DNA of 64,000 nt from CBDCVD01 sp965224015 (GTDB lineage Bacteria; Pseudomonadota; Alphaproteobacteria; Rhizobiales; CBDCVD01). Below the pieces are notes generated by a model. It was not told where the DNA came from, made no database searches, and was given only the letters and a program-made list of their open reading frames with translations. The DNA is taken from positions 1,488,001 through 1,552,000 of the forward strand of contig OZ245032.1 of NCBI GenBank assembly GCA_965224015.1, read 5' to 3'. Position numbers and translations under genes: made by a program. This document shows, piece after piece, positions 35,103 through 42,595 of this stretch (its first letter is position 1; each line of letters begins with the position of its first letter).

Positions 35103-35501
35103 ATGTCTGTTGATGAACTTCGTGATGATCAGTGGGAACGCTTGGAGCCTTTTATCCCTGGAGGTCGCAAAGGCCGGCGTGGTCCTCGCAGCAACAACCG
35201 CCGTTTTCTTAACGGCCTTCTTTGGATGGCCCGTTCAGGGGCACGCTGGCGAGACCTGCCGGAGCGATTTGGCCCCTATCAAACAGTTAAACGCAGGTAC
35301 TATCGTTGGGTAGAGAACGGTGTTATTGAGCGTATGTTTGAGGCCCTGTCGAAAGAGGCAGATTTTGAATGGTTGCAGATTGATACAACTATCATCCGGG
35401 CACACAAACATGCGGCAGGAGCCCCGCAAAAAAAGGGGGCGCTGCATCCCAAGGGTTGGGTCGCTGCAAGGGCGGGTTCTCCACCAAACTCCATGCGGTA
35501 G
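35103..35501 (+). CDS. IS5-family transposase, ORF A
   Basis: The 132-residue frame carries the N-terminal DUF4096-like part (LRDDQWERLEPFIPGGRKGR, WRDLPERFGPYQTVKRRYYRW) and the first catalytic aspartate (FEWLQIDTTIIRAHKHAAG). It then enters the run A AAA AAG at 35429-35435, where a -1 shift would continue in ORF B. Without the shift the protein ends after a short unrelated tail. Transcription is opposite to the host gene. Confidence 0.85.
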   Translation: MSVDELRDDQWERLEPFIPGGRKGRRGPRSNNRRFLNGLLWMARSGARWRDLPERFGPYQTVKRRYYRWVENGVIERMFEALSKEADFEWLQIDTTIIRAHKHAAGAPQKKGALHPKGWVAARAGSPPNSMR

Positions 35502-35863
35502 GCGATGGGTTGGGCCTTCCCGTGCGCTTTGGCGGAGGGCCAGGCCAGGAGAACGACATGAAGCAAGCGCTTGATTTGATTGCAGGCTTTGCATCAAGTT
35601 ATGTTTTTGGTGACCGCGCCTATGATGCAGACAATTTGGTGGAGGCAATTGTGAAGACCGGTGGTGAAGCGGTTATACCCCCACGCCGGCATCGCACAGA
35701 TCAGCGTGCATATGACAAAGAGCTGTACAAGGAGCGCAACAGGATCGAACGTCTATTTGGACGGCTCAAGGAATTCAGACGGGTTGCGACGCGCTATGAC
35801 AAACTGCTGGCGAATTTTCTTGGCTTCGTTAAACTTGCGGCAATCCAGCTGTGGCTCAAATAG
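35456..35863 (+). CDS. IS5-family transposase, ORF B (catalytic part)
   Basis: This frame holds GGFSTKLHAV, the second catalytic aspartate (FGDRAYDAD) and the third acidic residue in ERNRIERLFGRLKEFRRVATRYDK. A -1 shift at 35429-35435 joins it to ORF A in one protein of 253 residues (35103-35863, length divisible by three after one base is re-read). The joined sequence GAPQKKGGAASQGLGRCKGGF is as expected for intact IS5-type transposases. The annotated start is only formal. Confidence 0.85.
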   Translation: MGRCKGGFSTKLHAVGDGLGLPVRFGGGPGQENDMKQALDLIAGFASSYVFGDRAYDADNLVEAIVKTGGEAVIPPRRHRTDQRAYDKELYKERNRIERLFGRLKEFRRVATRYDKLLANFLGFVKLAAIQLWLK

Positions 35864-35882
35864 TTAAATTGTCACCACAGCC

Positions 35883-36201
35883 TAGTACCCTCGCAAAAAA
35901 TTTCGTTTGGTTGTCCACCAGCTTTCAGGTCGCAGGCGGCCAGAGCGGAGGTGGTGCTGCCGAGGCCAATAAGGGCGCTCAGCCCCGCGCCCACAACACA
36001 GGACGCAAGGCCCAACCCGAGAGTCGGCGCCGCACTGGCCACCTGGCCTCGAAATTTAACCACATGGCCGCCGCGCAAAACACGTGCGACAAGATTATCA
36101 AATGGTGACTTTAAAACGGGTATCCCGCCCTCGGCGCGTTCGTCCACAGCCGTTGGCTTTGTCGTGCCTTCTGTTCCCATTGATCCTGCCGGGCTCCTCA
36201 T
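35883..36201 (-). pseudogene. 5' end of the giant autotransporter (signal peptide), severed by the IS
   Basis: The frame starts at ATG 36201 with GGGAG eight bases upstream. It encodes an extended N-terminus (MRSPAGSMGTEGTTKPTAVD), a hydrophobic signal segment (LGLGLASCVVGAGLSALIGL, cleavage likely after SALA) and ACDLKAGGQPNEIFCEGT, at which point the IS begins. Removal of the IS leaves GGT ACT AAG ACA, giving ...CEGTKTTQQDITVKD in frame with 28835-35019. Total reconstructed length 6504 bp, 2167 residues. In the present state translation would end at TGA inside the IS, giving about 109 residues. Confidence 0.85.
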
Positions 36202-36632
36202 AATACAAACTCCCCGATGTTCAAAGCCCTTTCGCGTCTTAATAAAGAGCAACCCGCAAAGGACTTTAACCGGTTTCACAACAAATTCCCTGATACGGCC
36301 GTTTTTTGATAATTATTCAATTGTTGGCAATAGGCTTGCTAACAAAGGAACGGGTGCCCGTCAACCCCTATATTGTATTCTTACACCGTTGTAATTTCAG
36401 GGAAAGTTACCGGTAGGCTGTGCTCGCCCGGCAGTACAAAATCCAGACGCCCAGACACCCAGACATCCAAGCGTTAAGAGCGTATTCGGTACAATCACAA
36501 CCGTGATCTGGCTGCCTCAAACCGTGGGGAGGGTTTTAAGGGAAAGAAGCCCTAAGCAAGAGAATAATACCAAGGGGCTTTGCCCCTTGCATCACTTGAG
36601 AGCGCTTTTTATCCGCTTAACCGCTTAACCGC
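36202..36632. other. Intergenic gap upstream of the giant autotransporter
   Basis: No gene seen. Positions about 36566-36585 (TAATACCAAGGGGCTTTGCC) are a fragment of family B. Near the end CCGCTTAA is repeated (36614-36632). It should contain the promoter of the autotransporter and the terminator of the PodJ-like operon, but neither is clear. Confidence 0.4.
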
Positions 36633-39257
36633 TTATCCGCGCAAGACGTCCAGCAGGCGTTTGCTCACCTGCCCGTCTGTGGGAAGTCCGGACCTTTGCT
36701 GAAAGGCCCGAATCGCGGCCTGGGTTTTGGGCCCGATAATCCCATCAGGACGGCCAAGCTGATATCCCTGGTTGATCAGCAGCGCTTGAATTTCCATGAT
36801 CATTTCTCGGCTCGGTTTTACCGACGCAACAGAAATGCCGGCACTGGCCATATCCCAATCGGGATTAGCAGGGATTTTGTTGGCAGCCAAATTGATCGGC
36901 TCGGGCTTCCAGGCGTTAACAAGCAGATCGGTGGCGATGCGCATTTGCGGATCCAGATCGTTGGCAATCTGCGCCTGTTTGGTGGCCGCATCGGTATCAC
37001 CATCGCGGGCCACAATCGAAAACCATTGATAGGCCTTGGGCAGGCTTTTGGGAACGCCAAGGCCGCGGGCATTTAAAATACCCAGGTTGTACTGGCTATC
37101 ACGCAAACCATGCTTGGCAGCCTGCGCGAACAGTTGCGAGGCCGACGCCAGATCCTGTTCCCCGAACGCGCCCTCCGCATAGAGAACACCGAGATTGTGC
37201 ATCGCCTTCACATTGCCTCGGCCGATGGCCCGTTGATACCAGATGCGGGCCAGATCAGCATCCTTGGTGACGCCGCGGCCCTTTTCGTACATAGAGCCTA
37301 ATCGATATTGCGCCGGCGCGTAGCCCTGATTGGCCGCATGCTCGTACCAGATGGCCGCCTGGCGCAGATCACGCCCGACCCCTACCCCATCAAGATACCG
37401 GGTTCCGATAACGAACTGGGCCTGGGGATCGCCTGCCGCCGCAGCTGCGCGCAACTGTGCAGGCTGAATGACCGCAGGAGGTCTGGGTGGTGTCGCGGGG
37501 GCAGCCGACGCGGCAGGCTTTAGCTGATCAGCAGGATTATGGCTCGCCGATTGAATAAGCGCAGGCTCGCGATTGTTGGCCAGTCCGGATATGTCACGGC
37601 TTTGCGTGTTCGACGAAGTCGACGAGGTCTCGACAACGGTGCTGTTAACGGCTTCAGCCAGTTGCTCGGGGGTCGAGGTCGCGTTGTAGTAGTTGTAGAC
37701 CGCAACGCTGCCGGCAATAAATGCGACCAAACACGCGCCCGCCGCGATGGCCCCACGATGGTTTTGTAAAAAATCGAACCGGCCCGGCTCCTCAGCCTGC
37801 ATCTGGACCACGGGCGCGGCTTTACGCTTGGCAAAATGGGCGCGCGGGCGAACCTGTGATGTGTTGCGCCGCTGCACGCGATTATGCCCGTGCGACAGCG
37901 CGGGACGCGATGACGGGGAAACAGGTGGGGATGGCGGTTCTTGTGCCGGCATGGGATCCGCTTTGCGGGGATCGTTATGGATCAACGCATCCCGTGCCCC
38001 ATCCTCTGGCTCGACACCACGCACGGGGGCTGACATCTGTGATAAAATATCACCTTGATTTTGATTTTCATCGTGTTCTTGATCGTGTTCTTGCAAGTCA
38101 CGATCCTCGTCGCGATGCGCGGGTTCAGCCTGTTTAGCCGGTGTGGTTTGCTCAAGGTGGCTTTCATCTTCATGCAGCGAGAGTTGCTTGAACGAAAACG
38201 GCATACGCGGCTCTCGATCGGAGGCGACCTGTTTGGCAGCGGCCAGGCGCCCGGATTTGGCAAGTAAATCCGCAAGTGTCGTTCCCCCGCCTCTTGCACG
38301 GCTAGCGCGCGAGGGCGCGGCCACACGCGTATCAGGCGGCCTTATGGCGGCAGGTTTTGGAAGATTTTCCACCAATTGCTGCATTTCAAGAAGTTTTGTC
38401 TGGATGGAGTTGATTTCGCCAAATCGCTCAATCAGTCCGGAAACCTGCCGATCCAGGCGCAAAATATCACCATCCAGCCTCTTGATATTATCGCGGCTGT
38501 CGATGGTCTCAAGCTTGCGCGACAGGGTGCTGATGCGCGACAGGATATTCTTGTACCCCTTGTCTGGCAGTGCCGCGAGCAAGCGATGGATGGTGCCGAT
38601 TTCGCGCCGCAAGTCGTCCACATCACCAGAGTTCATGGGGGTGGACATGGCCGCTTCAAGGCGCGTGGCCAGGCTGGACAGCTGGGCCTCAACATCGTCA
38701 AGACGTGTACCAAGGCTCCCCTGGGCAAAGTCAACGGTCTCTTCGATCGACGCTACCTTGGCTTCAAGAGCGCGTAAAGAACTGTTACCAGCGGCGCGCA
38801 AGAATTCCTGACGCATACGTTGCGCGGTAGACTCCATATTGTCGATGTCGCGCATGACATCGACAGGATCACGATCAATATAGGTTTTCGCTACACGGCG
38901 AACATTTCCTGTCAAGCGCGCAAAGGCCTTTTGAAAATTTGGCCCTGCATTTCCCAAGCGCAGAATATTCCCCAAATCATTGATCCGTACCGTCAGTTTT
39001 TCCAACCGGCTATGGACTCGCGAAATCGGCATCTGCTGGCGCGGCGCCTCAACGCTGTCGACATTATCGCTGGCATCAGGCTCCCCTATCCTGCCACCAA
39101 AGGATTCCATTTGCCTGCGCAAAGATTCCAACCGCGCGGCCAGTTCGTCTTTCTTGACCTGATCGAGTTCGCGGTCCATGGTCTTGAGCGCATCCTGCCG
39201 ACGCTCATAGGCGCCATCGTCAATGTCGTAAGCCAATTGCTTTTGTGCTGAAGTCAT
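36633..39257 (-). CDS. PodJ-like polarity protein: coiled coil, one membrane span, Sel1 repeats, peptidoglycan-binding domain
   Basis: The 874-residue protein has the layout of PodJ polar organelle proteins. A long cytoplasmic helical part (about 1-310; RLEKLTVRINDLGNIL, LRALEAKVASIEETV) is followed by a disordered acidic/proline stretch to about 495 and one membrane helix (AAGACLVAFIAGSVAVYNY, about 502-522). In the periplasm come four Sel1 repeats (about 592-752; AAIWYEHAANQGYAPAQYRLG) and a C-terminal peptidoglycan-binding domain (822-872; GYQLGRPDGIIGPKTQAAIRAFQQ). PodJ marks a cell pole and recruits other factors. The start has only a weak ribosome site. It lies 50 bases behind the gene for a large disordered protein, probably in one operon. 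Call is by architecture. Confidence 0.8.
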   Translation of the reverse strand: MTSAQKQLAYDIDDGAYERRQDALKTMDRELDQVKKDELAARLESLRRQMESFGGRIGEPDASDNVDSVEAPRQQMPISRVHSRLEKLTVRINDLGNILRLGNAGPNFQKAFARLTGNVRRVAKTYIDRDPVDVMRDIDNMESTAQRMRQEFLRAAGNSSLRALEAKVASIEETVDFAQGSLGTRLDDVEAQLSSLATRLEAAMSTPMNSGDVDDLRREIGTIHRLLAALPDKGYKNILSRISTLSRKLETIDSRDNIKRLDGDILRLDRQVSGLIERFGEINSIQTKLLEMQQLVENLPKPAAIRPPDTRVAAPSRASRARGGGTTLADLLAKSGRLAAAKQVASDREPRMPFSFKQLSLHEDESHLEQTTPAKQAEPAHRDEDRDLQEHDQEHDENQNQGDILSQMSAPVRGVEPEDGARDALIHNDPRKADPMPAQEPPSPPVSPSSRPALSHGHNRVQRRNTSQVRPRAHFAKRKAAPVVQMQAEEPGRFDFLQNHRGAIAAGACLVAFIAGSVAVYNYYNATSTPEQLAEAVNSTVVETSSTSSNTQSRDISGLANNREPALIQSASHNPADQLKPAASAAPATPPRPPAVIQPAQLRAAAAAGDPQAQFVIGTRYLDGVGVGRDLRQAAIWYEHAANQGYAPAQYRLGSMYEKGRGVTKDADLARIWYQRAIGRGNVKAMHNLGVLYAEGAFGEQDLASASQLFAQAAKHGLRDSQYNLGILNARGLGVPKSLPKAYQWFSIVARDGDTDAATKQAQIANDLDPQMRIATDLLVNAWKPEPINLAANKIPANPDWDMASAGISVASVKPSREMIMEIQALLINQGYQLGRPDGIIGPKTQAAIRAFQQRSGLPTDGQVSKRLLDVLRG

Positions 39258-39306
39258 ATCTTCTATCGTTACCTAGAATTTATATTGGTATACTTTGCGT
39301 TCACCA

Positions 39307-41118
39307 TCACAAGGTTTGGGGCGTATGTTCACCGATCCGAAACCGGGATATCTCCGGGCGCTGCTTGTCCGCCGATAGGGTGTCATACGCGGTATCAGAG
39401 CCCCCAGACTGCGGCAACGTATCGGCCGACGGGAAAAAGGCATAGGGTTGAGGCCCATAGTTGCGGGGCGCATAGGACTGCGTCACATGCGGACGGGGGC
39501 CCAAATCACGTGTCGAGGGGCTTTGTTCCAAAGCAGCCAGACCGGCAACCGATGACACCCGCCGGGCCGCAACATCGGGAGCGCTTGAACCCGGAAAGTT
39601 CGATGCCAGTGATAGCTCCCGCTGACGCTGTTCGATCTCCCACATGGAGCGCAAGAGCGTGTCGTTGGGTGCCTCGGCGCTTTCCTGCGTCGAAACCGGT
39701 GGCAAGGGGCGAACCGGCGTGCTCAGATCCGGCTTGCGGCTGCGTTCATGGGCACGAACGGCCATCTTGTGTCGTAAATACGCCTGCATTTCGATGCGCG
39801 CACGCCTGACTATGGCATGCATGCGCTCAGACAACGCCCCTAACCGGGCATCAAGTTGCTTGAGGTCCTCATGGCGCACCGGCGCGTGCGTGGGTTCAGG
39901 CGCCAAAGCCTGCTGTGCCTGTAGCGCGTTTGACCGGGGCAATGTCCGTGAGCCGGCAGATGGTGTCGATTTTGATACTTTGATACTTTTCAGATGCTGC
40001 TCAAGAATACGCGCGATATCCGACAGCACCGCCCTGGACTGCGCCAGGCTAACCTGTTCGGTGTCCGAGGCTGCATCATCATCCATACCCACAGGGGTTT
40101 GAACCGAGGCCTTTGCCCGTGTCTCCTGTGTGGGCGGAGAGAGTGGCGGCTTGGGCACACGTAGCGCATCCCACCGATGCGCGGTCAGTGCGGCCTCTGC
40201 GGCTGCGGTCGCGCTTCGACCATCTTCGGTCGACTTGTCGGCCTCATTGGGGCCTGACCGCACTTTTGCACCTTGCGCCGTGTGGCGTTGTGTCTTCATT
40301 TTACTATCGCGGAACGGGCGGGCGTTTGCCGACAAGGCCACTTGAGATACGCAAAGCGGGTCGCGATTTGGTTTCGCCGGCGCGCGCGCTTGCAAGGGCT
40401 TGTCACGCGCAATCCGTGCCCGGCGCGTATCGATTTCGGCGAGCAGTTCTTCCAATTCGTCCAGGATTGCGTCAAAGTGATCGCTTATGGAAGGAACGTT
40501 TTCGCTGTCTTCATTGGTGTCAAACGTGAGCGGCGAGCGGTTCGGCTCGGGCGCGTCCTGACTTTGCGGTGGGGGCGGTGGGGGCGGTGGGGTATGCGCC
40601 TCAATCAGGGGATCTGCTGTGGCGTTAACGGCGGCAGGTTCGTGAGTCTGCGGCTGAGCGGGCCGGGCGTTTGAGGCAACACCTGGAGAAAAAACCTCGG
40701 CGTCCACGTCTTCGCCGCCGAGTTCCTCTTCAAACGTGTGAATGCGCCGGGCGATTTCATCAAGAGAGAACAGCGCATCCGGTTCATCCGGTTCATCCGG
40801 TTCATTCGGCTCAGGGTCGGCGACACCGTCCGGGCGCAAGGCCGACTCATGCGCCAAGCCCGCAACCTCCTGCCCATTCGGCGCCAAGATTTGCGGGGAA
40901 TTCCGAGAGGCTTGAGAATCGTCCGACCCATCATCCGCCGCGGTTTTAGCAGCGGTTTTAAATGTGCGCGTGTTTTCCAGATGATGCAGTAACGCTCGAG
41001 CCGCTCCGATCAGGTCGGTTTTATCCGCCGTTTCAACAACTTGCCTAAAATCCGCCGTGCGCCTTGACGCAGCTTGCCGAGAGCCAAAATTCTTGTCTGA
41101 TGATCTAAGCGCTGACAT
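39307..41118 (-). CDS. Large disordered cytoplasmic protein preceding the PodJ-like gene
   Basis: A 603-residue product with no membrane segment. It is rich in Pro, Glu, Ala and Arg, with EPNEPDEPDEPD and a run of eight prolines, and short helical islands (FDAILDELEELLAEIDTRR, SRAVLSDIARILEQHLKSI, LKQLDARLGALSERMHAIVRRARIEM). The ATG at 41118 has GGAAGG six bases upstream. By position it may be a partner or scaffold of the polarity protein, or a formerly joined N-terminal half of it. The family is not recognised. Confidence 0.65.
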   Translation of the reverse strand: MSALRSSDKNFGSRQAASRRTADFRQVVETADKTDLIGAARALLHHLENTRTFKTAAKTAADDGSDDSQASRNSPQILAPNGQEVAGLAHESALRPDGVADPEPNEPDEPDEPDALFSLDEIARRIHTFEEELGGEDVDAEVFSPGVASNARPAQPQTHEPAAVNATADPLIEAHTPPPPPPPPQSQDAPEPNRSPLTFDTNEDSENVPSISDHFDAILDELEELLAEIDTRRARIARDKPLQARAPAKPNRDPLCVSQVALSANARPFRDSKMKTQRHTAQGAKVRSGPNEADKSTEDGRSATAAAEAALTAHRWDALRVPKPPLSPPTQETRAKASVQTPVGMDDDAASDTEQVSLAQSRAVLSDIARILEQHLKSIKVSKSTPSAGSRTLPRSNALQAQQALAPEPTHAPVRHEDLKQLDARLGALSERMHAIVRRARIEMQAYLRHKMAVRAHERSRKPDLSTPVRPLPPVSTQESAEAPNDTLLRSMWEIEQRQRELSLASNFPGSSAPDVAARRVSSVAGLAALEQSPSTRDLGPRPHVTQSYAPRNYGPQPYAFFPSADTLPQSGGSDTAYDTLSADKQRPEISRFRIGEHTPQTL

Positions 41119-41726
41119 TGCCAACCTTCCATTGCTACCCACGTATTATCAACAAAGGGGAACTGATACTGGAGGGGCTTTAAGACATCGCCCACCGCTC
41201 AAGTGTTTGAACGTTAAACCTCGCGCAAGCTAACATTAAGGATGGTAAATATGGAGTTAACGCGGTTCATGTTTGCGGCCCGCTGATAACCGCTTGAGCG
41301 CGCTGGTGTTGTAGACGAGGCAACATGGAAAAACAAGCAAAGGTTGCGTGTGTTTTTTATTCATGCAACTTATTAGTTGTAACTCAATGATAGTAAACTT
41401 CTTTTTCCTTCTATGATTATTTTGATCCACATAGTGCAACCCATTACACCCTTTACCAAGAGACCTTTTAGCAGGTTGGAAAAAACGACTTGACGTTAAC
41501 GTGAACGTAATGTAACCTTTTGTGTGAAACCTGGTCGCGAATCACCTTTGCGACTAATATCGCCACGCAAACAAGGCGATCCCATGTGGGCTCCGTAAAC
41601 AACCGATTCGCTGGAGAGTTTTTTGGGGTCCCGTAAATCAAAATGCACACGCAGGTATCGCACGGCACAAAAGTGTTCTGCATTTTGTTTCGGATATTAT
41701 GCGATCACTATCCAGGCTGACGGCCC
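41119..41726. other. Divergent intergenic region before the MerR gene
   Basis: No gene is supported. It includes an imperfect palindrome at 41490-41505 (separate entry) and should hold the promoters of both the MerR gene and the disordered-protein gene. Confidence 0.5.
41490..41505. promoter_or_regulatory. Palindromic operator candidate for the MerR (LiuR-like) regulator
   Basis: TTGACGTTAACGTGAA is a 16-bp palindrome with one mismatched pair. MerR-family regulators of acyl-CoA pathways bind sites of about this size and symmetry placed between promoter boxes. It lies about 220 bases before the MerR gene. Assignment is by context; no second copy was found before the acyl-CoA dehydrogenase gene. 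Confidence 0.45.
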
Positions 41727-42170
41727 ATGATTCAAACCTTGGCACAAACACTTGGCAATACACGCAATGAGGTGGACAAACGCGCTGCTGTGTTTTCCAT
41801 TGGCGATCTGGCAAGGGAGTTTAACGTCACCCTGCGCACTCTGCGGTTCTACGAGGACAAGGGGTTACTCTTTCCAAGCCGAAATGGCCTTACGCGCATT
41901 TACAGCCGCCGCGACCGGGCAAGGCTGAAGCTTATCCTTATGGGCAAGCGGGTGGGTTTCTCGCTCAACAAAATCAAGGAAATTCTCGACCTTTACGATT
42001 TGCAAGATGGGCAAGTGACCCAGTTGCGCGTGGCGTTGACGACATTTAAGGAGCAAATTGATCATCTGCAAACCCAAAAGTCAGATATTGAATGGGCAAT
42101 TGCCGAATTGAAGAGCGCTAGCGAGGCTGCCGCTATTATGTTGAAACAGCGCGAAAGCGAACGATCATAG
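41727..42170 (+). CDS. MerR-family transcriptional regulator (LiuR-like)
   Basis: A 147-residue regulator. The winged helix-turn-helix is clear: FSIGDLAREFNVTLRTLRFYEDKGLL, then GLTRIYSRRDRARLKLILMGKRVGFSLNKIKEILDLYDL. A dimerising coiled coil follows (QLRVALTTFKEQIDHLQTQKSDIEWAIAEL). There are no metal-binding cysteines, so the signal is probably an acyl-CoA as in LiuR. It precedes an acyl-CoA dehydrogenase, thiolase and FadJ operon in the same direction, which it likely controls. An A-G-G ribosome site is weak. Confidence 0.82.
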   Translation: MIQTLAQTLGNTRNEVDKRAAVFSIGDLAREFNVTLRTLRFYEDKGLLFPSRNGLTRIYSRRDRARLKLILMGKRVGFSLNKIKEILDLYDLQDGQVTQLRVALTTFKEQIDHLQTQKSDIEWAIAELKSASEAAAIMLKQRESERS

Positions 42171-42595
42171 CCTGCGGACTCACGGTGCGCAGATTGTCCC
42201 TGTGACAATTCTTTCGACACGTGATCTCAGTAGATTGTCGTTGCCAAACTTTGATATCAAGATCGGTATTAAACAAGATCGGTATTGCAAAAGACATGCG
42301 TCAGCCGTGTATCCCGTTACCCTTTGAAGTTGAGGGGTTATGGGAAAACAGCCGGGAAACCTGTTAGGGCGAGAACCGCCTTAACAGGTATTCCCAAAAC
42401 AGCTTGGGAACAATCTGTCCTCATCCGTAATTATTTCGTTGCACCAGTGTGGCAACAAACAGGCAAAGTCATATATTCGGAGTCATCGCCCCCCACGACC
42501 ATGACCGATACGAATGATTACGAATGATACGGCGTCCGGCGAACCGCCATCGGGTTCATAACATGCATGAGTTTAACAGCGCTTAGGATAAAGCC
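42171..42595. other. Intergenic region before the beta-oxidation operon
   Basis: No gene seen. Besides the hairpin, the sequence AGATCGGTATT is repeated in tandem at about 42258-42284, a possible binding site. The RBS AGGA lies before the ATG at 42596. Confidence 0.45.
42360..42388 (+). terminator. Hairpin between merR and the beta-oxidation operon
   Basis: A 12-bp stem (CCTGTTAGGGCG with CGCCTTAACAGG, one G-U pair) around the loop AGAAC. There is no T tract, so it is either a factor-assisted terminator or an RNA structure. It lies 190 bases after the MerR stop. Confidence 0.45.

Larger units (their letters stand above)
35022..35882 (+). mobile_element. IS5-family insertion sequence, 861 bp
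   Basis: Terminal inverted repeats GGCTGTGGTGACAATTTAA and its complement mark the ends at 35022 and 35882. TA is present on both outer sides (35020-35021 and 35883-35884), the usual target duplication of the IS427/ISL2-type branch. It encodes a DDE transposase in two overlapping frames. It is inserted in the autotransporter gene in the opposite direction to that gene. Confidence 0.9.

Noticed and set aside
41468..41683. 71-residue minus-strand frame before merR
   Set aside because: No ribosome site, no domain, and it covers the putative operator region.
42285..42527. 80-residue plus-strand frame between merR and the acyl-CoA dehydrogenase
   Set aside because: It covers the hairpin at 42360-42388 and has no ribosome site or sensible composition.
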